This document shows, in pieces, positions 41,588-49,654 of a DNA stretch of 64,000 bases. The DNA lies in assembly GCF_007995065.1 (NCBI RefSeq), contig NZ_VOQR01000001.1:3662501-3726500 (forward strand), written 5' to 3'. Below the pieces are notes generated by a model. That model saw only the letters and a program-made list of their open reading frames with translations, ran no database searches and was not told where the DNA came from. Numbering within the stretch: the stretch's first letter is position 1; every line of letters begins with the position of its first letter. This DNA is from Sphingomonas ginsenosidivorax (lineage in GTDB: Bacteria > Pseudomonadota > Alphaproteobacteria > Sphingomonadales > Sphingomonadaceae). The translations under genes were made by a program, and so were the position numbers.

Positions 41588-43408
41588 ATGGATCGTCGTC
41601 AATTCCTAGCGTCCGCAGGCGCCACCGCGCTGGCCGCCCCGTTCGTTACCGCCCCGTTCGTTCCCGCAGCTGCATGGGCGCAAACCGGCGATGCCGCGCT
41701 GAACGCCGAGTTCGACCGGATCTTCACCGACCAGGTCGCGCGCCAGCCCGAACTCGCGACGTCGCTCGGTCTCGACAAGGGCGCGATGGCGGATGCCAAG
41801 CGGCGGCTGTCGCCGCGCACCCCGGCCAAGCGCGCGCAAGATGTCGCGCAGACCAGGGCCGCGCTCGGTCGGCTGAAAAACTTCGACACCGCCGCGCTGT
41901 CACCGTCCGCCAAGTTGAACCTCGAGGTCGTGCGCTATTCGCTCGATACGCAGATCGCCTCCGACGCTGCGTTCGGGATCGACAGCGCGATCCGGCCCTA
42001 CCGGATCTTCCAGCAGGGCGGCGCCTATTTCTCGACGCCCGATTTCCTCAACACCGCACATACCATCGCGGTGAAGTCGGACGCCGACGCCTATCTGTCG
42101 CGGCTCGACCAGTTCGCGACCGTGCTCGACCAGGAAAGCGCGATGCAGCAGGCCGAGGCCGCCAGGGGCCTGCTCGCGCCGGGCTGGTCGCTCGACCTGA
42201 CGCTCGGCCAGATGCGCAAGCTGCGCGCGCAGCCCGCCGCGACGTCGAGCATCGTCCAGTCGCTCGTCAGGCGCGCGTCCGCCAAGGGCATCGCCGGCGA
42301 CTGGCAGGCGCAGGCCGCGCGGATCGTCGAGGGCAAGGTCTATCCCGCGCTCGACCGCCAGATCGCGCTGATCGAGCGGTTGCGCCCGACCACCAAGCCC
42401 GGCGACGGCGTCTGGCGCGTGCCGAACGGCGACGCGATCTACGCGATGGCGCTCAACCAGGCGACGACCACGACGATGAGCCCCGACGAGGTCCACCGCA
42501 TCGGCCTGGCGCAGGTCGCCGAGATCAGCGCGCAGCTCGACACGATCCTCAAGTCGCAGGGGTTCTCGAGCGGTACGGTCGGCGAGCGGCTGGCGAAGCT
42601 CAACGTCACGCCCGCCGAGCTCTATCCGAACACCGATGCCGGGCGGCTCGCGCTGATCGCGGGGCTGAATGACGGCGTGAAGGCGATGTACGCGAAGCTG
42701 CCGGAGATGTTCGCGACGGTGCCGACGCAGCCGCTCGAGATCCGCGCGGTGCCCGTCGAGATCCAGGACGGCGCGTCGAACGGCTATTACAACCGCGCCT
42801 CGCTCGACGGCTCGCGCCCGGCGATCTACTTCGTCAACCTCAAGGACGTCGGCGACTGGCCGAAATACACGCTGCCGGCGCTGACCTATCACGAGGGCGT
42901 GCCGGGCCATCACCTGCAGATCAGCCTGGCGCAGGAGTCGAAGGACATCCCGATGCTCCGGAAAATCGGCTTCTTCTCGGCCTATTCGGAAGGGTGGGCG
43001 CTGTACGCCGAACAGCTCGCCGACGAGCTGCACGCCTATGCGACGCCGCTGGAGCGCGCGGGCTATCTGCAATCCTTCCTGTTCCGCGCCGCGCGGCTGG
43101 TGGTCGACACCGGGATCCACGCCAAACGCTGGAGCCGCGAGACCGCGACAGATTACATGGTCGGCGCCACCGGCTTCGCGCGCCCGCGCACGCAGCGCGA
43201 GGTCGAGCGCTATTGCACGCAAGGCGGGCAGGCGTGCAGCTACAAGGTCGGCCACATGGCCTGGACGCGCGCGCGGGCGAAGGCCGAGGCGGCGCTCGGC
43301 GCGAAGTTCGACCTCAAGCAGTTCCACGAGATCCTGAAGGAAGGCGCGATGCCGCTGACCATCCTCGAACGCCGCGTCGACGAGCGGATCGCGATGATGC
43401 GGGGCTGA
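41588..43408 (+). CDS. DUF885 family protein with Tat signal
   Basis: 606 residues. The N-terminus MDRRQFLASAGATALAAPF has the twin-arginine motif RRQFL and a hydrophobic segment ending AAAWAQ, indicating Tat export to the periplasm. The C-terminal half contains LTYHEGVPGHHLQ, the zinc-peptidase-like HExxxGHH motif typical of DUF885 proteins, plus FSAYSEGWALYAEQLADEL. Members are presumed metallopeptidases/carboxypeptidase-like; the substrate is unknown. The ATG at 41588 is chosen because it begins the Tat signal. Confidence 0.9.
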   Translation: MDRRQFLASAGATALAAPFVTAPFVPAAAWAQTGDAALNAEFDRIFTDQVARQPELATSLGLDKGAMADAKRRLSPRTPAKRAQDVAQTRAALGRLKNFDTAALSPSAKLNLEVVRYSLDTQIASDAAFGIDSAIRPYRIFQQGGAYFSTPDFLNTAHTIAVKSDADAYLSRLDQFATVLDQESAMQQAEAARGLLAPGWSLDLTLGQMRKLRAQPAATSSIVQSLVRRASAKGIAGDWQAQAARIVEGKVYPALDRQIALIERLRPTTKPGDGVWRVPNGDAIYAMALNQATTTTMSPDEVHRIGLAQVAEISAQLDTILKSQGFSSGTVGERLAKLNVTPAELYPNTDAGRLALIAGLNDGVKAMYAKLPEMFATVPTQPLEIRAVPVEIQDGASNGYYNRASLDGSRPAIYFVNLKDVGDWPKYTLPALTYHEGVPGHHLQISLAQESKDIPMLRKIGFFSAYSEGWALYAEQLADELHAYATPLERAGYLQSFLFRAARLVVDTGIHAKRWSRETATDYMVGATGFARPRTQREVERYCTQGGQACSYKVGHMAWTRARAKAEAALGAKFDLKQFHEILKEGAMPLTILERRVDERIAMMRG

Positions 43409-43422
43409 GGGGCGCCATCTGA

Positions 43423-43605
43423 ATCCTCCCCCGCCAGGGGGAGGTGGCGCGCGCAGCGCGACGGAGGGGGCGGATGGGGTGACGGCCGTTCCGTGTCCTC
43501 CCCCTCCGTCACCTTCGGTGCCACAGTGCGAGGTCGATCATGCTCCCAGCATGATCTTGGATTGCCGGGGGCAATCCAACCTCGCACTCCCTGGCGGGGG
43601 AGGAT
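43423..43605. repeat. Composite palindromic element with nested three-way-junction structure
   Basis: Outer perfect 17-bp arms ATCCTCCCCCGCCAGGG (43423-43439) and its complement (43589-43605). Nested inside, GCGAGGT (43528-43534) pairs with ACCTCGC (43579-43585) and encloses two perfect hairpins: GATCATGCT-ccc-AGCATGATC (43536-43556) and TTGGATTGCC-ggg-GGCAATCCAA (43557-43579). It occupies most of the 305-bp gap between the DUF885 and DUF2252 genes. Confidence 0.85.
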
Positions 43606-43713
43606 GAACGGGTACAGCCGCGCACATAATTCGTCCTGATCTGCGGCAAACATCGTATCCAAATCCGTCCCCCCGCGTTCATCGGCGGTGCCTCCGTCCC
43701 CGAAAGCCTGTCG

Positions 43714-44910
43714 ATGAAGATGCCGTCGCCCGAGCAGCGTGCCGACCTGCTCGATCATACCCGCGCGCTGAAGATGGCACGCTCGGCCCATGCCTATGTT
43801 CGCGGCAACACGCGCAAATTCTACGAATGGCTGGCCGACGATACGGCGTCGAAACGGATCCCCGTGGGGCCGCGGGTGTGGATCTGCGGCGACTGCCATC
43901 TCGGCAACATGGGGCCGATCGTCGACCGTGACGGCGCGGTCGAGGTGCAGATCCGCGATCTCGACCAGGCGGTGATCGGCAATCCGGCGCACGACCTGAT
44001 CCGCCTCGGCCTGTCGCTCGCCACCGCGGCGCGCGGTTCGGACCTGCCCGGGATCACCACTGCGCGCATGGTCGAGGAGATGGTCGAGGGGTATGGCGCA
44101 GCGCTGCGCGATCCCGGCGACGATGCCGGCCCCGAACCCGATGCGGTGCGCAGCGTGCGCCGCCGCGCGCTCGGCCGGCGCTGGCGGCATCTGGCGCGCG
44201 AACGGCTCGACGATATCGAGCCGACGATCCCGCTGGGCGCGAAATTCTGGCCGCTCGAGGCGCAGGAGCGCGACGGCGTCGCGCGGCTGGTCGAGGACCG
44301 CCGGGTCGCCGAGTTGATCGTCGGGCTCGACGGCCGGTCGGGCGCGCGGAAGGTCGGCCTGGTCGACGCGGCCTATTGGATGAAGGGATGCAGCTCGCTG
44401 GGGCTGATGCGCGTCGCCGCGATCGCCGCGTTGCGCGAGGGCAAGCGCACCGACCATGCGCTGATCGACGTGAAGCAGGCGGTGGCGCCGCTCGCGCCGG
44501 CGGCAAAGGGAGCGGCGATGCCCGACGATCCGGCCGAGCGCGTCGTCGCGGCGGCGCGCGCGCTGTCGCCCTATCTCGGCGGGCGGATGGTCGCCGGCCG
44601 GCTGCTCGACCATTCGGTGTTCGTCCGCGAACTCGCACCGCAGGACCTGAAGCTCGAGGTCGAGCAGTTCAGCCGCGGCCAGGCGGTCAAGGCCGCGCGC
44701 TACCTGTCGTTCGTCGTCGGCAAGGCGCATGCGCGGCAGATGGACGACGCCACCCGGCACGACTGGGCGCGAACGCTCGACAGCGGGCGCAGCCATGCGA
44801 TCGACGCGCCGTCCTGGCTGTGGGACAGCATCGTCGCGCTCGCCGGACGCCACGAGACGGGGTATCTCGACCATTGCCGCCGCTTCGCCGCCGGCAAGGC
44901 GGTGCATTGA
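43714..44910 (+). CDS. DUF2252 family protein
   Basis: 398 residues. The DUF2252 motif VWICGDCHLGNMGPI (near residue 50-64), followed by VQIRDLDQAVIGNPAHDLIRLGLSLA, resembles the catalytic-loop/metal-binding part of aminoglycoside-phosphotransferase-like kinases. RSVRRRALGRRWRHLARERL and GRKVGLVDAAYWMKGCSSLG-type segments are also family-like. Biochemical function is unknown. Its TGA overlaps the ATG of the Mfd-like gene, suggesting co-translation. Confidence 0.82.
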   Translation: MKMPSPEQRADLLDHTRALKMARSAHAYVRGNTRKFYEWLADDTASKRIPVGPRVWICGDCHLGNMGPIVDRDGAVEVQIRDLDQAVIGNPAHDLIRLGLSLATAARGSDLPGITTARMVEEMVEGYGAALRDPGDDAGPEPDAVRSVRRRALGRRWRHLARERLDDIEPTIPLGAKFWPLEAQERDGVARLVEDRRVAELIVGLDGRSGARKVGLVDAAYWMKGCSSLGLMRVAAIAALREGKRTDHALIDVKQAVAPLAPAAKGAAMPDDPAERVVAAARALSPYLGGRMVAGRLLDHSVFVRELAPQDLKLEVEQFSRGQAVKAARYLSFVVGKAHARQMDDATRHDWARTLDSGRSHAIDAPSWLWDSIVALAGRHETGYLDHCRRFAAGKAVH

Positions 44911-47900
44911 TGCCGCGCATACCCGAACCTCTGCCCGTCGCGCCGCTCGCCGCGATGCTCGTCGCGCAGGCCGCCACGGGCGACGTGCTGTTCGCGAGCA
45001 TCGACGAACAGCGCGCGACCGCGGTCGCCGCGATCGCCGCGGCGCTCGCGCCCGATATCGCCGTCATCCACCTGCCGTCGAGCGATGCGCTGCCGGGCGA
45101 CGAGGCGCCGGCCTCCCCCGGCAATATCGGCTGCCGCGTCGCGGCGCTGCGCCGGTTGCGGCTGGCGGCGGGGACGCAGACCGTCCTGCTGGTCACCACG
45201 GCGGAGGCGACCGCTGTCGCCTATGCCGAGCCCGCGGCATTCGACACCGCGCCGCCAGGAATCCGGGTCGGCGACACGATCGACCTTGCGGCCTTCGCCG
45301 AGACCGCGGCCGCGGTCGGCTATGTCGCGGACGACCGCGTCGACGAACCCGGCGAGGTCGCGATCCTCGGCAGCGTGATCGACGTCTTTCCCGCCGACCA
45401 TGCCATGCCGGTGCGCATCGCGGTCGCCGACGGGCAGGTCGCCGCGATCAACGCCTATGATCCGGTCACCCAGCTGACGATCGAGCCCAAGGAGCGGATC
45501 GAGATCGGCCGCGCGAGCGAGCCCGATGCGGTCGACGGCGTCTCGATCCTCGCCCACCTGCCGGACGCGTCGCTCGCGTCGGATCCTGGTGCCGAGCTGC
45601 GCCGCACGCGGTTCCTGACGATCGCGGAGGAGGCGCGTCGGCTGCGGCAGGGGGGCGCCGCGATCCCGGTGATCGACGACGCCCGCTGGACGAAAGAGGC
45701 CGGCGCGCGGTCGACCGTCGCGCTCGATGCGGCGCCGCCGCCACCGCCGCGCTTCGCCGAGCGCCGCGATCCCGCGCGCGCCTTCGGTCGGTTCGCCAAG
45801 GGCGTGGTCGAGGACGGCCGGCTGCTGCTGGTCGGGTCGCCGCGCGACCTGCGCTTCATCGCCGCCCGGCTGGAGCGCGCCACCGGCATCGTCGCCGAGC
45901 CCGTCGCCAGCCTGGCCGATGCGATCGCGGCGCCCGCCGGTCGCGCGATGCTGCTGACCGCTCCGGTCGATCGCGGCTACGTGCACGGCGAACTGACCGT
46001 CGTCGCGGGCGGTGACCTGCTCGGCGGCCGCGCGGGCGAGGACGAGCGCGGCGCCGCGACCAGCGATGCGCTGTTCGGCGAATTCGGCGAGCTGCGCATC
46101 GGCGACGTCATCGTCCACGAGGATTTCGGGATCGGCGTGATCGCGGGACTCGAGCCGCTCGACGAGGGCGACGCGATCGCGCTCGATTATGCCAAGGGCG
46201 GCCGGCGGCTGGTCCCCGTCACCGAGGCGGACCGGATCTGGCGCTATGGTGCCGATGCCGACGCGGTGACGCTCGATGCGCTCGACGGATCGAGCTGGCA
46301 GAAACGCCGCGGCGCGATCGACGCCGCGATCGCCGAGAGCGCGCGCGAACTCGCGGCGATCGCGGCGGCGCGCGACGCGCGGACCACCGACAGGATCGAA
46401 CCCGATGCCTCGGTCTATGAACGCTTCGCCAGCGGGTTCGCCTTCACCGAGACCCCCGACCAGGCGCGCGCGATCGCCGCGGTCCGCGAGGATCTCGCCA
46501 GCGGCACGCCGATGGACCGGCTGGTCGTCGGCGATGTCGGTTACGGCAAGACCGAGGTCGCGCTGCGCGCCGCAGCCCTGGTCGCGCTCGCCGGACGGCA
46601 GGTCGTAATCGCCGCGCCGACCACCGTGCTGGTCCGCCAGCATCTCGAGCTGTTCACGCGCCGGTTCGAGGCGACCGGCGTCGTGGTCGCCGGCCTGTCG
46701 CGGCTGTCGAGCCCGGCGGAGAAGAAGCGCGTCAAGGCGGGGCTCGCCGACGGCTCGATCCACGTCGTCGTCGGCACCGGTGCGGTCGCCGGCAAGGGCG
46801 TCGACTATGCCGACCTCGCGCTGGTCGTGATCGACGAGGAGCAGCGCTTCGGCACCGCGGACAAGGCCAAGCTGCACGGCCTGGGCGCCGGCCATGTCCT
46901 GACGCTCAGCGCGACGCCGATCCCGCGGACGCTGCAATCCGCGATGGTCGGGCTGCAGACGATCTCGGTGATCGCGACGCCGCCCGCGCGCCGCCAGCCG
47001 ATCCGCACGTCGGTGACGATCTTCGACGATGCGACGGTCCGCACCGCACTGCTGCGCGAACGCGGGCGCAGCGGGCAGAGCTTCGTCGTGGTCCCGCGGA
47101 TCGAGGACATGGACCCGCTCGCCGAGAAACTCGCGCGGCTGGTCCCCGAACTGCGTATCGTCACCGCGCACGGGAAGATGCCGGCGGGCGAGCTCGACGA
47201 CGCGATGGTCGCGTTCGCGAACGGCCGCGGCGACGTGCTGCTCGCGACCAACATCATCGAGGCGGGGCTCGACGTGCCGCGCGCCAACACGATGATCGTC
47301 CACCATGCCGACCGCTTCGGGCTGTCGCAGCTGCACCAGCTGCGCGGGCGGGTCGGGCGCAGCGGGCGGCGTGGGCAGGTGCTGCTGACCACCGCGGAGG
47401 GTGCGACGATCGCCGACGCGACGCTCAAGCGGCTGCGCACGCTGCAGGCGTTCGACCGGCTCGGCGCGGGCTTCGCGATCAGCGCACGCGACCTCGACCT
47501 GCGCGGCGCGGGCGACCTGGTCGGCGAGGCGCAGGCGGGGCACATGAAGCTGATCGGCACCGACCTGTACCAGCATCTGATGGCGCATGCGCTGCGCGCC
47601 GCGCGCGGCGAGGCGGTCGACCTGTGGGTGCCCGAACTGCATCTCGAGCTGGCGGCGTGCCTGCCCGACGACTGGATTCCCGACATGGGCGTCCGGCTGT
47701 CGCTCTACGCGCGGCTGGCGCGGCTGCCCGACAGCGCCGCGCTCGACGCGTTCGAGGCGGAACTGGAGGACCGGTTCGGCGCGATGCCCGCGGCGGCGCG
47801 CGACCTGCTCGACATCGCGCGCATCCGGGCGATGGCGCGCGCGATCGGCATCCGGCGCATCGACGCCGGCCAGGCGGCGATCGCGCTCACCCCGCGCAAG

Positions 47901-48023
47901 CCCGGCGATGCCGCGCCCGAGGGGCTTGCGGACAAGAACGGCCGCTGGCTGCTCAAGGACGCGATCGCCGACCCGGTCGAGCGGGTCCAGCGGGTGCGCG
48001 ACCTGCTGGAAGCGATCGAATGA
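44910..48023 (+). CDS. Mfd-like transcription-repair coupling translocase (short N-terminus)
   Basis: 1037 residues. UvrB-like N-terminal module (LPSSDALPGDEAPASPGNIGCRVAALRRL), RNA-polymerase interaction-like domain from ~390 (LRIGDVIVHEDFGIGVIAGLEPL), then the RecG/Mfd helicase core: Walker A GDVGYGKTE near 541, DEEQ box VVIDEEQRFG, LSATPIPRTLQ, and TNIIEAGLDVPRANTMIVHHADRFGLSQLHQLRGRVGRSG, and a C-terminal TRCF domain. Relative to E. coli Mfd (~1150 residues) about 85 residues are missing before the RNAP-interaction domain. It may be the genome's only Mfd or a paralogue; context with DUF2252 is atypical. Role: moving stalled RNA polymerase and recruiting UvrA (family knowledge). Confidence 0.85.
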   Translation: MPRIPEPLPVAPLAAMLVAQAATGDVLFASIDEQRATAVAAIAAALAPDIAVIHLPSSDALPGDEAPASPGNIGCRVAALRRLRLAAGTQTVLLVTTAEATAVAYAEPAAFDTAPPGIRVGDTIDLAAFAETAAAVGYVADDRVDEPGEVAILGSVIDVFPADHAMPVRIAVADGQVAAINAYDPVTQLTIEPKERIEIGRASEPDAVDGVSILAHLPDASLASDPGAELRRTRFLTIAEEARRLRQGGAAIPVIDDARWTKEAGARSTVALDAAPPPPPRFAERRDPARAFGRFAKGVVEDGRLLLVGSPRDLRFIAARLERATGIVAEPVASLADAIAAPAGRAMLLTAPVDRGYVHGELTVVAGGDLLGGRAGEDERGAATSDALFGEFGELRIGDVIVHEDFGIGVIAGLEPLDEGDAIALDYAKGGRRLVPVTEADRIWRYGADADAVTLDALDGSSWQKRRGAIDAAIAESARELAAIAAARDARTTDRIEPDASVYERFASGFAFTETPDQARAIAAVREDLASGTPMDRLVVGDVGYGKTEVALRAAALVALAGRQVVIAAPTTVLVRQHLELFTRRFEATGVVVAGLSRLSSPAEKKRVKAGLADGSIHVVVGTGAVAGKGVDYADLALVVIDEEQRFGTADKAKLHGLGAGHVLTLSATPIPRTLQSAMVGLQTISVIATPPARRQPIRTSVTIFDDATVRTALLRERGRSGQSFVVVPRIEDMDPLAEKLARLVPELRIVTAHGKMPAGELDDAMVAFANGRGDVLLATNIIEAGLDVPRANTMIVHHADRFGLSQLHQLRGRVGRSGRRGQVLLTTAEGATIADATLKRLRTLQAFDRLGAGFAISARDLDLRGAGDLVGEAQAGHMKLIGTDLYQHLMAHALRAARGEAVDLWVPELHLELAACLPDDWIPDMGVRLSLYARLARLPDSAALDAFEAELEDRFGAMPAAARDLLDIARIRAMARAIGIRRIDAGQAAIALTPRKPGDAAPEGLADKNGRWLLKDAIADPVERVQRVRDLLEAIE

Positions 48024-48136
48024 CCCGCGATCGTGCCGGGACGTCGCGCCATCCTCGCGTTTTGCACGCGATCGCGCTTTGCCCTATGCCGGTCGGCCTG
48101 GACGTCTGACGGCCGCTTATCACCAGTATCGAGGGA

Positions 48137-49639
48137 ATGACCGTGTCGTCTATGAATCCGGCCTCCGCCAGGGCACTTACCGGCATTGCCGGGCTGGACG
48201 ACATCCTGAACGGCGGCCTGACCCCCGAACGGATGTACCTGATCGAGGGTACGCCCGGCACCGGCAAGACGACGCTGGGGCTCGGCTTCCTGCTCGCGGG
48301 CGCCGAGATCGGCGAGAGCGGCCTGTACATCACGCTCGCCGAGACCGAGGTCGAACTGCGCGCGGTGGGCCGGACGCACGGCTGGTCGCTCGACACGCTG
48401 ACGCTGTTCGAGATGGTTCCTGCCGACGGCTTCGGCGAGGACCAGGAACAGACGCTGCTGCACCCGAGCGAGGTCGAGCTGGGCGAGACGGTGCGCGACA
48501 TCATGGCCAAGGTCGACGAGGTCCGGCCGCGTCGCGTGGTGCTCGATTCGCTGTCCGAACTGCGGCTGCTGGCGCAGAGCCCGATCCGCTATCGCCGCCA
48601 GATCCTCGCGCTCAAGCACTTCTTCTCGACCCGCCACTGTACCGTGCTGTTCCTCGACGACAAGAGCGCGACCAGCCACGACCTGCAGCTCCACAGTATC
48701 GCGCACGGCGTGGTGTCGCTCGAACAGATGCTCGCCGGGTTCGGCGCGCAGCGCCGCCGGCTGCACGTCGTCAAGATGCGCGGCGTGCGCTACCGCGGCG
48801 GCTATCACGACTTCGAGATCGAGCGCGGCGGGCTGCGCGTCTATCCGCGCCTCGTCGCGTCGGATCACGCGGTCGCGCCGACCCGTCCGCCGGTGTCGAG
48901 CGGCTCGCCCGAACTCGATGCGCTGCTGGGCGGCGGCCTGGTCCCGGGGACCGCGACGCTGCTGACCGGCCCGGCGGGCGTCGGCAAGACCACCGCCTCG
49001 GTCCAGTGCATGGTCGCCGCGCTCAAGCGCGGCGAGAAGGCGGCCTATTTCCTGTTCGACGAACGCATGCCGACATTGCTCGCGCGCAGCGCCGCGCTCG
49101 GCATGGACCTGCAGCCCTATCTCGACAACGGCGCGCTGGAGCTGCGCGCGATCGACCCGGCGGAGATGTCGCCGGGTGAATTCTCCGACGTGATCCGCAA
49201 CGCGGTCGAGCAGCACGGCGCGACGCTCGTCGTCGTCGACAGCCTCAACGCCTATCTGCAGGCGATGCCGAACGAGCAGTTCCTGATCCTGCAGATGCAC
49301 GAGATGCTGACCTATCTCGGCCAGAAGGGCGTCGTCAGCCTGCTGATCCTGGGCTTGCACGGCGTGTTCGGCGACATCCGGTCCGACGTCGATCTCAGCT
49401 ATCTGTCCGACACCGTCGTCCAGCTGCGCTATTTCGAGGCGCATGGCGAGGTGCGCCAGGCGATATCGGTGATCAAGACGCGGACCGCACGGCACGAAAG
49501 GACGATCCGGGAGTTTCAGATCGGTAGCGATGGGCTGCAGGTCGGCAATCCGCTCCGGCAGTTCCACGGCGTGCTTACCGGCGCGCCGACCTTTTCGGGC
49601 GAAGGAACGACGTTGATGACGAGGCAGACGGACCGATGA
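48137..49639 (+). CDS. KaiC-like double-ATPase-domain protein
   Basis: 500 residues with two RecA/KaiC domains: Walker A GTPGTGKT at 38-45 and GPAGVGKT at 278-285, each followed by a Walker B-type VVLDSLS / LVVVDSLN. In the second domain the segment DLSYLSDTVVQLRYFEAHGE aligns with the KaiC autophosphorylation region; a Ser is kept where KaiC has S431, but T432 is Tyr. It is followed 15 bp later by a hybrid histidine kinase. GAGGGA directly abuts the ATG, so GTG 48143 (six bases from it) may be the true start. Probably a signalling ATPase, not a clock by itself. Confidence 0.88.
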   Translation: MTVSSMNPASARALTGIAGLDDILNGGLTPERMYLIEGTPGTGKTTLGLGFLLAGAEIGESGLYITLAETEVELRAVGRTHGWSLDTLTLFEMVPADGFGEDQEQTLLHPSEVELGETVRDIMAKVDEVRPRRVVLDSLSELRLLAQSPIRYRRQILALKHFFSTRHCTVLFLDDKSATSHDLQLHSIAHGVVSLEQMLAGFGAQRRRLHVVKMRGVRYRGGYHDFEIERGGLRVYPRLVASDHAVAPTRPPVSSGSPELDALLGGGLVPGTATLLTGPAGVGKTTASVQCMVAALKRGEKAAYFLFDERMPTLLARSAALGMDLQPYLDNGALELRAIDPAEMSPGEFSDVIRNAVEQHGATLVVVDSLNAYLQAMPNEQFLILQMHEMLTYLGQKGVVSLLILGLHGVFGDIRSDVDLSYLSDTVVQLRYFEAHGEVRQAISVIKTRTARHERTIREFQIGSDGLQVGNPLRQFHGVLTGAPTFSGEGTTLMTRQTDR

Positions 49640-49654
49640 CGTCGCACATCTAGG

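Noticed and set aside
44376..44909. An in-frame extension of the Mfd-like gene into the DUF2252 gene
   Set aside because: The extension is a shadow frame of DUF2252 with no similarity to Mfd; the ATG at 44910 overlaps the preceding stop in the usual way.
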